A DNA stretch of 32,666 nt from 79-D21 sp022839995 (GCA_022839995.1 JALHIN010000021.1:1-32666), one strand, 5' to 3'; shown: positions 23,388 to 32,430, numbered from the stretch's first letter. Translations and numbers: made by a program. The notes: generated from the sequence alone by a model not told the origin.

Positions 23388-25457
23388 ATGACCGAAAAAA
23401 GGGATTTTTTGCTGGAAATCGGCACGGAAGAAATTCCCGCAAGGTTCATGCCCTGGGCTCTTGAAGAAAGCCGCCGCCTCTTCGCGGAGTCCCTTGCGGA
23501 TGCCCACATCGACCACGGTGAAATCACGACCCTGGGAACCCCTCGTCGGCTTGCCGTCTGGATCAAGGGCCTTTCATCGAAACAGGAGGACCGGATCGAG
23601 CAATACCGGGGGCCGCTCTGGGACCAGGCGTTCGACGCGGCCGGCAACCCCACGAAAGCCGCCCTGGGCTTCGCCCGAAGCAAGAATGTCCCGGTCGACG
23701 AACTGAAATCCACGATCGTCAACGGGCAGGAATATGTCCTCGCCGAAGTGCGTCACGAGGGGAAGGAGACGGTTTCCCTCCTCCCGGAAATCTGCGCCGG
23801 CATACTCCGGCGCCTGGTCTTCCCGAAGAACATGTACTGGGATGACCCCTCCATTCGTTACGCGAGACCGATTCGCTGGATCGTCGCTCTCTGGGGCGAT
23901 TCCGTCCTGCCCTTCCGGTTCGGCCGTCTTGAAAGCGGAAGGATCACCCGAGGACACCGGTTCATGGGGGACCGCAACCTGGAGATCCCCTCCCCGAGGG
24001 AATACATGGACCTGCTGTTCGCCAATTTCGTCATCGTGGATCCCGCGAAAAGGCGCGAAAAGATGCTCAGTGCCATTTCCGCGATTGAAAAGCAAATCGG
24101 GGGGAAGGCCGACCTGGACCCTGAGCTCGTCGAGGAAAACCTGTTCCTCGTGGAATACCCCGTCCCATTTTCCGGGAGCTTCGATAGGGATTTCCTCGAA
24201 ATCCCCGAGGAAGTCCTCACGACTTCGATGAAACACCACCAGAAATACTTCCCGGTCCGGGACCGGAACGGGAAGCTGCTGCCCAACTTCATCGGGATCA
24301 GCAACAACCAGGCCACCAGCATGAACGTCGTACGGGAAGGGAACGAGAGGGTCCTGAGGGCCCGCCTGTCCGACGCCAGCTTTTTCTGGCGGGAGGACCA
24401 GAAGGTTCCCCTCTCCGCGAGGGTGGAGGAGCTGAAATCCATCGTCTACCAGGAACGGCTCGGCACGGTCTACGAAAAAGCCATGCGCGTCCGGGAAGTT
24501 GCCCTGAAGCTTGCCGAACGGGTTCCCGCCCTCTTCCCCCTGCGGCCGGTCATCGACCGGGCAGGAATGCTGGCCAAGGCCGACCAGGTGACCAGCATGG
24601 TATACGAGTTCCCCGAACTCAAGGGCGTGATGGGACGGGAATACGCCTTGCGAAACGGGGAGGACCCGGAAGTTGCCCTGGCGATATACGAGCAGGTCCT
24701 GCCCCGGTTTGCGGGGGACGTCCTCCCGACCTCGCCCGCGGGAGCCGTCCTCGGCCTCGTCGACCGCGCAGACAGCCTCGTCGGATGCTTCAAGGTCGGC
24801 CTGGTCCCCACCGGCTCCCAGGATCCATACGCCCTGCGGCGGGCTGCCCGAAACATCAACGAAATCCTCTGGAACCTGGACCTGGACATCGACCTCCTTC
24901 CGGTCTTCGAAGACCTGGCCGTATCGCTGGATGCCCCGGGCGAAACCATGGAGGCGGTTCGGGACTTCTTCATTCAACGCCTCCAGGTCCAGCTTCGAGA
25001 AAAAGGATTTTCCCATGGGCTCGTGTGCCTGGGGGTACAATTGATGTGGAACCGACCCTGCCAGGTCCAGAAAATCCTGAACGGCTACGCTGCTGTCCAG
25101 GGCCAGGAATGGTTCAAGGGCCTGGTCACTGCCGCAGTCAGGGTGAAGAACATCCTTTCCAAGGCGGGGGCGTTCTCCCCGGAAATCCGGGAGGAGACCT
25201 TCACGCAGGAAGAGGAATCTTCCCTCTACCAGGCCGTCAGCAGCCTTGAGCCCCAGGTTGAGGAAGCACTTAAGCGGCAGGCCTGGAATGAGGTCACGGC
25301 CCTGCTGGCCCGGCTTGAACCTGCCATCACCCGGTTTTTCGACAAGGTCCTCGTCATGGACGAAAACTCTTCCGTGCGCGAAAACCGCCTAGCCCTTCTT
25401 TCGCGCTGCCAGGAACTGTTCATGTCGGTCGGGGACCTCGGCCTCCTGAAGGAATAG
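23388..25457 (+). CDS. glyS: Glycyl-tRNA synthetase, beta subunit
   Basis: This 689-residue tRNA-binding subunit is of normal length for the family. It opens with LLEIGTEEIPARFM, the conserved GlyS N-terminus, continues with MYWDDPSIRYARPIRWI near residue 148, and later shows the VTTSMKHHQKYFPV-like block (here VLTTSMKHHQKYFPV near 280). It ends in a helical anticodon-binding region. Both subunits are needed for charging tRNA-Gly. The frame is open upstream, but ATG 23388, just after the glyQ stop and with GAGGAAG upstream, gives the canonical N-terminus. Confidence 0.95.
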   Translation: MTEKRDFLLEIGTEEIPARFMPWALEESRRLFAESLADAHIDHGEITTLGTPRRLAVWIKGLSSKQEDRIEQYRGPLWDQAFDAAGNPTKAALGFARSKNVPVDELKSTIVNGQEYVLAEVRHEGKETVSLLPEICAGILRRLVFPKNMYWDDPSIRYARPIRWIVALWGDSVLPFRFGRLESGRITRGHRFMGDRNLEIPSPREYMDLLFANFVIVDPAKRREKMLSAISAIEKQIGGKADLDPELVEENLFLVEYPVPFSGSFDRDFLEIPEEVLTTSMKHHQKYFPVRDRNGKLLPNFIGISNNQATSMNVVREGNERVLRARLSDASFFWREDQKVPLSARVEELKSIVYQERLGTVYEKAMRVREVALKLAERVPALFPLRPVIDRAGMLAKADQVTSMVYEFPELKGVMGREYALRNGEDPEVALAIYEQVLPRFAGDVLPTSPAGAVLGLVDRADSLVGCFKVGLVPTGSQDPYALRRAARNINEILWNLDLDIDLLPVFEDLAVSLDAPGETMEAVRDFFIQRLQVQLREKGFSHGLVCLGVQLMWNRPCQVQKILNGYAAVQGQEWFKGLVTAAVRVKNILSKAGAFSPEIREETFTQEEESSLYQAVSSLEPQVEEALKRQAWNEVTALLARLEPAITRFFDKVLVMDENSSVRENRLALLSRCQELFMSVGDLGLLKE

Positions 25458-25500
25458 AGGGATCCAGGCCCCTCCTGGCGAAGGGAGATGACCTCCGGTC

Positions 25501-26301
25501 ATGACGGTTGACGTTTTTGTGGTTTCGGATTTCACCGGTGAAACGGCGGAACACGTCGCCCGAGCTGCCTATAGCCAGTTCGGCGCAGACGCGGCGAGGC
25601 TTTCAAGGTTCCGTTACATCAGCACCGAAGAGAAGGCCGAGGATGTCCTCCAGGTCGCGCAGGAGAAGAACGCCCTCATCATCTGCACGATGGTGGACCA
25701 CAAGCTGCGGAAGTATTTCGTCGAACGGGCAGCGGAAAGAAAAGTCGAGGTGGTCGATATCCTTGGCCCCATCCTGAAGGCCCTGGAATTGCGCCTGGAA
25801 CGACCGCCCCTTGAGACTCCCGGGCTTCTCAGGCGGATGGACGAAGAATATTTCCGCAGGGTCAAGGCCATCGAGTTCTCGATCCGCTGCGACGACGGGC
25901 GCAGCCCGGACCTGCTGCCCGAGGCGGACCTCGTGATCATCGGGGTTTCCAGGACCAGCAAGACCCCCCTTTCCATGTACCTTGCCCACAAGGGGGTCAT
26001 GGTGGCCAACATTCCGCTTGTTCCGGAAGCGACTCCGCCGGAGGAGCTTTTCAGGGTTTCACCCGAAAAAGTCATCGGGCTGATGGTCAAGCCCGAGCAT
26101 CTCGTCCAGATCCGGAGAGAGCGCCTAAGGGTGCTGGGGCTTGACGCCGACGTCTCCACCTACGCGCAGTGGGAGCGTGTCGAGGAGGAACTCGGCTTCG
26201 CCAGGAACATCATGAGGAAGATCGGCTGCCGCTGTTTCGACGTCACCAACCGAGCCATCGAGGAAACTGCCCAGGAAATCCTGGACCAGATCCGGGCCTG
26301 A
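25501..26301 (+). CDS. yqfL: Pyruvate, phosphate dikinase regulatory protein (bifunctional Ser/Thr kinase/phosphorylase, DUF299)
   Basis: This 266-residue protein begins with FVVSDFTGETAEHVARA, the conserved start of the PDRP/PpsR family, and has the P-loop-like GVSRTSKTPLSMYLA near residue 150. Members inactivate PPDK by ADP-dependent phosphorylation of a Thr next to the catalytic His, and reactivate it by Pi-dependent dephosphorylation. The target gene ppdK starts 29 bases downstream, so PPDK rather than PEP synthase is the likely partner. The position after glyS matches Bacillus yqfL, but without ccpN between. The ribosome site GGGAG is somewhat far from ATG 25501. Confidence 0.9.
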   Translation: MTVDVFVVSDFTGETAEHVARAAYSQFGADAARLSRFRYISTEEKAEDVLQVAQEKNALIICTMVDHKLRKYFVERAAERKVEVVDILGPILKALELRLERPPLETPGLLRRMDEEYFRRVKAIEFSIRCDDGRSPDLLPEADLVIIGVSRTSKTPLSMYLAHKGVMVANIPLVPEATPPEELFRVSPEKVIGLMVKPEHLVQIRRERLRVLGLDADVSTYAQWERVEEELGFARNIMRKIGCRCFDVTNRAIEETAQEILDQIRA

Positions 26302-26330
26302 GACCCGATGTTTGAGAAGGAGGGGGGACA

Positions 26331-28988
26331 ATGACCGTGAAAGGGAAAAAACTCCTTTACGACTTTTCCGAGGGCAGCGCGGACATGAAGGCTCTTTTGG
26401 GAGGCAAGGGAGCCAACCTTGCCCAGATGATGCGCATCGGACTCCCGGTTCCGCCTGGCTTCACCCTTACGACCGAAGCCTGCCTGCTTTACATGGAAGA
26501 TCCGACCGGAACGATGGAGGCAATCTGGCCGGACGTGAAGATGGCCATGAAGGCCCTCGAGAAGAAAACGGGGAAGAACTTCGGGGGGCCCGGCACGCCC
26601 CTGCTGGTTTCGGTCCGCTCCGGGGCACCGGTCTCGATGCCGGGAATGATGGACACGATTCTCAACCTCGGGCTGAACGACGAAACCTGCTCCGCGCTGG
26701 CCGACACCTCCGGGGACCGCAGGTTTGCCCTGGACAGCTACCGGCGCTTTATACAGATGTTCTCGGATGTCGTCCTTGGAGTCCCGGCAGAGGAGTTCGA
26801 GCACGTCCTCACGCTGACCCGGCGCAAGCTCAACGTCCAGTACGACAACGAAATCCCTCCCGCCGAGATGGAAGAGGTCGTTTCCCAGTTCAAGAAGATC
26901 GTCCGGAAATCGACCGGAAAGGATTTCCCGAGCGACCCCTGGATCCAGCTCAAAGCGGCCACCGAGGCCGTTTTCCGCAGCTGGAACACCCCAAGGGCGG
27001 TCACGTACCGGAAAATCAACAACATCCCCGACAACCTTGGAACCGCGGTCAACATCGTCGCCATGGTGTTCGGCAACCTCGGGGACGATTGCGGAACCGG
27101 CGTCTGCTTTACGAGGAACCCCTCCACGGGTGAGAAGGGGCTTTTCGGGGAGTTTTTGATCAACGCCCAGGGAGAGGACGTCGTTGCCGGAATTCGGACC
27201 CCCGAGCCCATCCAGAAAATGGGAGAGAAGATGCCCGCCCTCTACCGCGAGCTTCTCGAAACGGCGGAAATTCTCGAAAAACACTACCAGGACATGCAGG
27301 ACATCGAATTCACCGTCGAGCGCGGGAAGCTCTACATGCTGCAGACGCGAAACGGCAAGAGGACCGCGAAAGCCGCCGTCCAGGTTGCCGTGGACATGGC
27401 AAACGAAGGGCTCATCGACCGCAGAACGGCCGTTTCCAGGGTCAGCCCGGAGCAGGTCGAGCGGCTCCTCCACCGGCAGATCGACCCTTCCGTCCAGCTC
27501 GACATTCTTGCAAGGGGGCTCCCCGCTTCGCCTGGAGCGGCGGTCGGGCAGATCGTCTTCGATGCCGACGAAGCAGAAAAGATGGGAAACGAGGGCAAAC
27601 CGGTGATCCTCGTCCGCCCCGAAACGACTCCGGACGACATTCACGGGCTTTTTGCGGCCCAGGGCGTCCTGACCAGCCGGGGAGGGATGACCAGCCACGC
27701 CGCGGTAGTCGCACGCGGGCTCGGCAAACCGTGCGTTTCGGGCTGCGAGGCACTCGGCATCGACCTCTCTTCCCAGCAGCTCACCGTAGAAGGTCGGACG
27801 TTGCGGAAGGGAGAATGGATCACGATCGACGGCTCCAGGGGGCTCGTCATACCGGGCAAGGTGGACCTGGTCCAGCCTTCTTTCACGGAGGATATCCGCA
27901 CGTTGCTGGAGTGGGCCGACGAATTTGCCGCCCTTGAGGTCTGGGCGAACGCGGATACACCCGAAGATGCCGCACGCGCCCGGGGCTTCGGAGCGAAAGG
28001 GATCGGGCTTTGCCGGACGGAACACATGTTTATGGCCGCTGAGCGTCTCCCGATCATGCAGGAGATGATCATCGCTTCCACTCGGGAAGAACGCCTGGTG
28101 CCGCTCGAAAAACTCCAGGAAATGCAGAGGGAGGACTTCGAGGGGATCTTCGAAGCGATGGCCGGATACCCCGTGACGATCCGCCTGCTGGATCCACCGC
28201 TTCACGAATTCCTTCCCAAAGAACCCGAGATGAAGAAAGAACTCGAACTCCTCGCGAGCCAGGGAAAGGAAAACGGCCCGGAGGCCGAAGCCGTCCGGCT
28301 CAAACTCTCGAAGGCCGCCGCCCTACACGAGAACAACCCCATGCTGGGGTTCCGCGGATGCCGCCTGGGCATCGTCTATCCCGAAATCTATGAGATGCAG
28401 CTTCGGGCAATCTTCGAAGCCGCCTGCTCCCTGTCGCAGAAGGGCGTCAAGGTGATCCCCGACATCATGATGCCCCTCGTGGGAACCCGGGCGGAAATGT
28501 CCCGGCTTAGGGAGATGACCGAACGGATCGCCGAAGAGGAGATGGCGCGGTTCGGCTGCAGGGTTCACTACCTCGTCGGGACGATGATCGAAGTGCCGCG
28601 CGCGGCCCTGGTCGCCGACCAGCTCGCCGAATCCGCGGAGTTTTTCAGTTTCGGCACCAACGATTTGAGCCAGACGACGTTCGGGTATTCCCGCGATGAC
28701 GCGGAAGGGAAATTCCTTGCCGAATACGTGAGACAGGGCATCCTGCCCGCGAATCCTTTCCATACCCTCGACCGGGAAGGAGTCGGACAGTTGATGTCCA
28801 TTGCCGTCGAGAAAAGCCGACCGGTCAGGCCCGCCATCCAGATCGGGATTTGCGGGGAACACGGAGGAGAACCAACCAGCATCGCCTTCTGTCATTCTCT
28901 GGGTCTTCGTTACGTCAGCTGCTCACCGTTCCGGGTTCCCGTCGCCAGGCTTGCGGCCGCCCACAGCGCCCTGGGGCTGATCCGCTAG
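26331..28988 (+). CDS. ppdK: Pyruvate, phosphate dikinase
   Basis: This 885-residue enzyme interconverts pyruvate + ATP + Pi and PEP + AMP + PPi. The N-terminal ATP-grasp region contains GGKGANLAQM near 24 and SVRSGAPVSMPGMMDTILN near 100. The swivelling phosphohistidine domain has GGMTSHAA with Thr454-Ser455-His456, and the C-terminal PEP-binding barrel has the catalytic Cys841 in ICGEHGGEP. Residue numbers lie within one to ten of those of the well-studied clostridial enzyme (His455, Cys831). Thr454 is the expected target of the regulator upstream. AGGAGGGG precedes ATG 26331. The stop lies in a 12-base palindrome (28981-28992). In anaerobes the enzyme can serve gluconeogenesis or PPi-linked glycolysis. 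Confidence 0.96.
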   Translation: MTVKGKKLLYDFSEGSADMKALLGGKGANLAQMMRIGLPVPPGFTLTTEACLLYMEDPTGTMEAIWPDVKMAMKALEKKTGKNFGGPGTPLLVSVRSGAPVSMPGMMDTILNLGLNDETCSALADTSGDRRFALDSYRRFIQMFSDVVLGVPAEEFEHVLTLTRRKLNVQYDNEIPPAEMEEVVSQFKKIVRKSTGKDFPSDPWIQLKAATEAVFRSWNTPRAVTYRKINNIPDNLGTAVNIVAMVFGNLGDDCGTGVCFTRNPSTGEKGLFGEFLINAQGEDVVAGIRTPEPIQKMGEKMPALYRELLETAEILEKHYQDMQDIEFTVERGKLYMLQTRNGKRTAKAAVQVAVDMANEGLIDRRTAVSRVSPEQVERLLHRQIDPSVQLDILARGLPASPGAAVGQIVFDADEAEKMGNEGKPVILVRPETTPDDIHGLFAAQGVLTSRGGMTSHAAVVARGLGKPCVSGCEALGIDLSSQQLTVEGRTLRKGEWITIDGSRGLVIPGKVDLVQPSFTEDIRTLLEWADEFAALEVWANADTPEDAARARGFGAKGIGLCRTEHMFMAAERLPIMQEMIIASTREERLVPLEKLQEMQREDFEGIFEAMAGYPVTIRLLDPPLHEFLPKEPEMKKELELLASQGKENGPEAEAVRLKLSKAAALHENNPMLGFRGCRLGIVYPEIYEMQLRAIFEAACSLSQKGVKVIPDIMMPLVGTRAEMSRLREMTERIAEEEMARFGCRVHYLVGTMIEVPRAALVADQLAESAEFFSFGTNDLSQTTFGYSRDDAEGKFLAEYVRQGILPANPFHTLDREGVGQLMSIAVEKSRPVRPAIQIGICGEHGGEPTSIAFCHSLGLRYVSCSPFRVPVARLAAAHSALGLIR

Positions 28989-28997
28989 CGGAAAAGG

Positions 28998-29027
28998 CCG
29001 AGGGAGGGGACACGTCCTCTCCCTCGG
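28998..29027 (+). terminator. Strong hairpin between ppdK and the dGTPase gene
   Basis: A 13-base stem with one G-T wobble (28998-29010 pairing with 29015-29027) closes a CACG loop. It lies ten bases after the ppdK stop and directly abuts the GTG at 29028. No T-run follows, so it is a poor intrinsic terminator and may instead define a transcript end by other means or affect translation of the next gene. Confidence 0.45.
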
Positions 29028-30080
29028 GTGAAAGGGGAGATCGCCATCAACAGCCGGACGCGCTGGGAAGAAATCGAGAAAACGATCCTCGCTCCGGGGG
29101 CCTGCCTGAGCTCCGAAACAAAAGGCCGGCAGCGGGAGGAACGATTGTGCCCCCTGCGAACCTGCTTCCAGGTCGACCGTGACCGTATCGTCCATTCCAA
29201 GTCCTTTCGGAGGCTGAAACACAAAACGCAGGTCCTCCTTCTCCCGGAAGGGGACCATTACCGGACACGTCTCACCCACACCCTTGAAGTCTCCCAGATC
29301 GCCCGGACGATTGCCCGCTGCCTCCGGCTCAACGAGGACCTCACGGAAGCCATCGCCCTCGGGCACGACCTGGGACATACGCCTTTCGGCCACATGGGAG
29401 AGCGGATCCTGGACAAAATCGCCCGTTCACACGGCAGGGAAGGATTTCACCATGCCAGCCAGAGCCTGAGGGTCGTCGAACGCCTGGAAAAAGAAGGGAA
29501 GGGACTGAACCTGACGGAAGAGGTCCGACAGGGCATCCTGCAGCATTCCAAGGGACAGGTGGACGTCAGGCTATCCTTTGGCCTGGACCGACCCTCGACG
29601 CTGGAAGCCTGGGTCGTTCGGATTTCCGACTCGATTGCCTATCTCAACCACGACCTCGACGACGCCATTCGGGCTGGATTCCTCACCGCCGCCGAAATCC
29701 CGGAGGTCGTCGTCGAGCGCCTGGGCAAGACCCACGGGGAAAGGATCGGAGCGCTCGTCGAGGATGTAGTGGCCTCCAGCTGGGGAACGGACACCATCTC
29801 CATGGGAGAAGGAGCCATGGAAGCCGTGGAGGCTCTCCGTGAAACCTTGTACCGGAAGGTGTATGCCTCTGGCAGGGTCCTCGCGGAGGAACCCAAGGTA
29901 GAACACGTTCTCCGCACGCTTTTCGAAGATCTTGTCAGGAAACCCGAAAAGGCCGCTGGGCTAGAAAGGATCGAGCCTGACCCGGTCGTCCGGGCTCTCG
30001 ATTTCCTTTCCGGCATGACGGACCGCTATGCCCTCCAGTTTTTCGACGAAATCGCCAAACCTTCCCCCTGGCCCGCCTGA
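29028..30080 (+). CDS. dgt: Deoxyguanosinetriphosphate triphosphohydrolase-like HD protein
   Basis: This protein of up to 350 residues is of the dGTPase-like family, which cleaves dNTPs to the nucleoside and PPPi. It shows CFQVDRDRIVHSKSFRRLKHKTQV near residues 45-67 (cited as the RDRI...FRRLKHKTQV signature), then HD-domain residues His84 (THTLEV), His113-Asp114 (GHDLGHTPFGH) and a later Asp in RISDSIAYLNHDLDD. The only canonical start is GTG 29028, which directly follows a strong hairpin and has no ribosome site. ATC 29046, six bases after AAAGGGGAG, would match the usual N-terminus better, so the first six residues are doubtful. The gene converges on the PBP gene with only eight bases between stops. 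Confidence 0.88.
   Translation: MKGEIAINSRTRWEEIEKTILAPGACLSSETKGRQREERLCPLRTCFQVDRDRIVHSKSFRRLKHKTQVLLLPEGDHYRTRLTHTLEVSQIARTIARCLRLNEDLTEAIALGHDLGHTPFGHMGERILDKIARSHGREGFHHASQSLRVVERLEKEGKGLNLTEEVRQGILQHSKGQVDVRLSFGLDRPSTLEAWVVRISDSIAYLNHDLDDAIRAGFLTAAEIPEVVVERLGKTHGERIGALVEDVVASSWGTDTISMGEGAMEAVEALRETLYRKVYASGRVLAEEPKVEHVLRTLFEDLVRKPEKAAGLERIEPDPVVRALDFLSGMTDRYALQFFDEIAKPSPWPA
29031..29048 (+). promoter_or_regulatory. dgt: Alternative ribosome site and possible ATC start of dgt
   Basis: AAAGGGGAG at 29031-29039 is followed after six bases by ATC 29046-29048, in frame. The canonical GTG 29028 precedes this site and sits at the foot of a 13-base hairpin. Confidence 0.35.
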
Positions 30081-30092
30081 GCACCGGCTCAG
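30077..30092. terminator. Small hairpin shared by two convergent stops
   Basis: CTGAGC (30077-30082) and GCTCAG (30087-30092) form a perfect 6-base stem around ACCG. It includes the TGA of dgt (30078-30080) and the TGA of the - strand PBP gene (30089-30091). It could be a weak bidirectional transcript-end element; there is no good T-run on either strand. Confidence 0.35.
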
Positions 30093-32386
30093 TTCTTCAG
30101 GCCGTATTGCTTCAACAGTTCCTGGTATCTCCTTTCGACGTCGTTCGGGCTGCTTGGGTCTTTCCTGTAAGGCTTTTCGACGGGACTCGGCGGCTTTGGA
30201 GGCTGAGGTGAAGGGACTTTCAGGACCGGCGTCGGAACCGGCGACACCGCCGGCACCTCCGCGGGGCGCTCTCCCGTGGGAGTCGCGGCTGCAGAAATCC
30301 CAGGCGCCGGAGGCACCCCCTCGTCCATGGGAGAAAGCAAAAGCCGCGGAGCCATCGAATCCGCCCTCGCGGCCGCCAAGGCCCCTCCGTGCAGCGGGCA
30401 GGCAGCCTGCGGAGCCTCTCCTGCCGGGACGGGAATCGACACGGCCGGGCAGCCCGATGACGCCAAAAATCCCGTGTGCCGGCAAACCCGGACGATTTCC
30501 ACACCCGCCTCAGCCGGAACCGTGAACTGCTTGGCGAGCTTCAGCCGGGAAGCCGCTTTCGACACAAACGCCCTCCAGACGGGAGAAGCGACGCGCCCCC
30601 CGGTCATGCGGTCTCCCAGCGGCTTGTGGTCATCGTTCCCGGCATAGACGACAACGACAAGCCCCGGGATCCCGCCGCAGAACCAGGCATCGCTCCAGTC
30701 GTTCGTCGTACCCGTCTTGCCGAAGGTCTCGTAGCCGGGGACTGCAGCCCCGCGCCCGGTGCCGGACCGGACAACCTCCTGGAGCATCGACCGAATCATG
30801 ACGGCCACACGCGGGGAGATGCCGTCGGCAATTGCCGGCCCGTTTTTCTCCAAAACGGTGTCGCCGCTGTCCCGGACCTCACGAACCGCATAGGGGACGA
30901 TCTTTTTTCCACCATTCTCGAAGCAGCTGTACGCAACCGCCATTTCCATCGGTGTCAGGCTCGTCGAACCTAGCGCCAGGGAAAGATCGTTCGGCAGGTG
31001 CGGAGTGGTGATACCCAGATCCCTGGCAATCTTGACGATCTTGTCGAGCCCCGTGAGGTGCGCCAGCTTGACTGCCGGGATGTTGTACGAATAGGTAAGG
31101 GCTTCTATGAGAGAGACCTCACCGTGATATTTCATGTCGTAGTTCTCCGGTTTCCACCCGTTCGGGAACAGCAGGGGAGAATCAATAAGGTGATCCACCG
31201 GCCGGTAGCCCGCATCCAGTGCCGCGGCATAAACAATGGGCTTGAAAGCCGATCCCGGCTGGCGAAAAGCCTGGACGGCCCGGTTGAACTTGCTCTTCTC
31301 GAAATCCTTTCCCCCAACCATCGCAAGGATTTCCCCCGTTTCGGGATCCAGGGCGATGATCGCTCCTTCGGAGGGGAGTTTCCTCACCGCCTCCTCGGCA
31401 TCTTTCTGCAGGTCCACGTCGAGGGTTGTATAGATCCGCATGCCCCCCCGGTAAACGGCGTCGCTTCCGTACCTTGGGAGCAGCTGGGAAAAAAGGATAT
31501 AGGAAACGAAGTAGGGAGCGTCCGAAAACGTCACGGAAGACCGGCGGACGGGTTTCAGGGAAAGCTTCGCGTCCAGCGCTTTCTGGGCTTCCTCCCTGGA
31601 TATCCAGCCCTTGGAAACCATCTGCCCCAAGACGTATCCCTGCCGTGTTTTTGCCCTTGCGGGGTGGCGGATCGGGGTGTATGACTCGGGAGCGGCGATA
31701 AGTCCAGCGAGGACGGACGATTCCGACAGGTTCAGCTGGCTCGCGCTTTTCCCGAAATACGCTTCTGCAGCGGCTCCGATCCCGTAGGTCCCGTGCCCGA
31801 AGTAGATCGTGTTCAGGTACATCTCCAGGATCTGGTCCTTCGTGAAGGTCTTTTCCATGCGGAGGGCAAGGATCGCTTCCTTCACCTTCCGGGCAAGGGT
31901 ACGTTCCCGGGTAAGGAAAAGGTTTCTCGCCAGCTGCTGCGTGATCGTACTTCCTCCCTGCCTGGTCGCCTGGTGGGTCAGGTCCTTGATGAGGGCCCGC
32001 AGGATCGAGGCCGGATCGATCCCCCGATGTCCGTAGAAATCCGCGTCTTCCGCTGCCAGGACCGCCTTGACCATGAGCGGGGAAATCCGGTCCAGCTTGA
32101 CCCATTGCCGGTTCTCGTAGTAAAGGTTCGTGAGGACTTTCCCGTTGCGGTCGTAAACGACCGTCGCCAGGCTCGGGCGGTGGTTGACCATTTCTTCCGC
32201 GGTCGGGAGGGTTTTCGAGACTCCCCACACGTAGAGGGCTCCCCCAACCGACAGGACCGACAACGCCAGAAGCAGCAGCACCCCCATCAGGGCAGCCAGC
32301 CGTCCCAGGCAGCCTCCTTTGCGCCGTTTCATAGTCCCGTGCAGCATTCCCCTCATCGTTCTCACCCTTCGGTCTTCTTCGTTCAT
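30089..32386 (-). CDS. Penicillin-binding protein 1A (class A, bifunctional transglycosylase/transpeptidase)
   Basis: This 765-residue protein has a short basic N-terminus, one transmembrane anchor at about residues 32-54, and a glycosyltransferase 51 domain. That domain includes AAEDADFYGHRG with catalytic Glu113, RQGGSTITQQLARN near 143 and the RKVKEAILA block. The penicillin-binding transpeptidase domain has GSAFKP with catalytic Ser379, SYN at 433-435 and KTGTT at 557-561. It polymerises and crosslinks peptidoglycan outside the membrane. After the catalytic domain come a Cys-containing segment and a tail of about 75 residues rich in Pro, Ala and Ser, ending in a charged helix. ATG at 32386 is used; ATG at 32356 has a better ribosome site and is a real alternative. 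Confidence 0.94.
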   Translation of the reverse strand: MNEEDRRVRTMRGMLHGTMKRRKGGCLGRLAALMGVLLLLALSVLSVGGALYVWGVSKTLPTAEEMVNHRPSLATVVYDRNGKVLTNLYYENRQWVKLDRISPLMVKAVLAAEDADFYGHRGIDPASILRALIKDLTHQATRQGGSTITQQLARNLFLTRERTLARKVKEAILALRMEKTFTKDQILEMYLNTIYFGHGTYGIGAAAEAYFGKSASQLNLSESSVLAGLIAAPESYTPIRHPARAKTRQGYVLGQMVSKGWISREEAQKALDAKLSLKPVRRSSVTFSDAPYFVSYILFSQLLPRYGSDAVYRGGMRIYTTLDVDLQKDAEEAVRKLPSEGAIIALDPETGEILAMVGGKDFEKSKFNRAVQAFRQPGSAFKPIVYAAALDAGYRPVDHLIDSPLLFPNGWKPENYDMKYHGEVSLIEALTYSYNIPAVKLAHLTGLDKIVKIARDLGITTPHLPNDLSLALGSTSLTPMEMAVAYSCFENGGKKIVPYAVREVRDSGDTVLEKNGPAIADGISPRVAVMIRSMLQEVVRSGTGRGAAVPGYETFGKTGTTNDWSDAWFCGGIPGLVVVVYAGNDDHKPLGDRMTGGRVASPVWRAFVSKAASRLKLAKQFTVPAEAGVEIVRVCRHTGFLASSGCPAVSIPVPAGEAPQAACPLHGGALAAARADSMAPRLLLSPMDEGVPPAPGISAAATPTGERPAEVPAVSPVPTPVLKVPSPQPPKPPSPVEKPYRKDPSSPNDVERRYQELLKQYGLKN

Positions 32387-32421
32387 CCCCTGGGTTTTTC
32401 CCGGGTATTAAAGTTGAAGGT

Positions 32422-32430
32422 ATTATAGCA
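32422..32430 (-). promoter_or_regulatory. Extended -10 promoter of the PBP gene
   Basis: Read on the - strand, TGCTATAAT contains a perfect -10 box with the TGN extension; no good -35 box is visible. Transcription would start near 32415, about 29 bases before the upstream ATG. Confidence 0.55.

Noticed and set aside
25465..25480. Hairpin CCAGG...CCTGG after glyS as a terminator
   Set aside because: The stem is only five base pairs with no T-run, and the downstream gene probably belongs to the same transcript.
26160..28205. A 681-codon open frame on the - strand opposite the regulator and ppdK
   Set aside because: It mirrors ppdK codon structure in GC-rich DNA, has no recognisable domain, and the + strand genes are certain.
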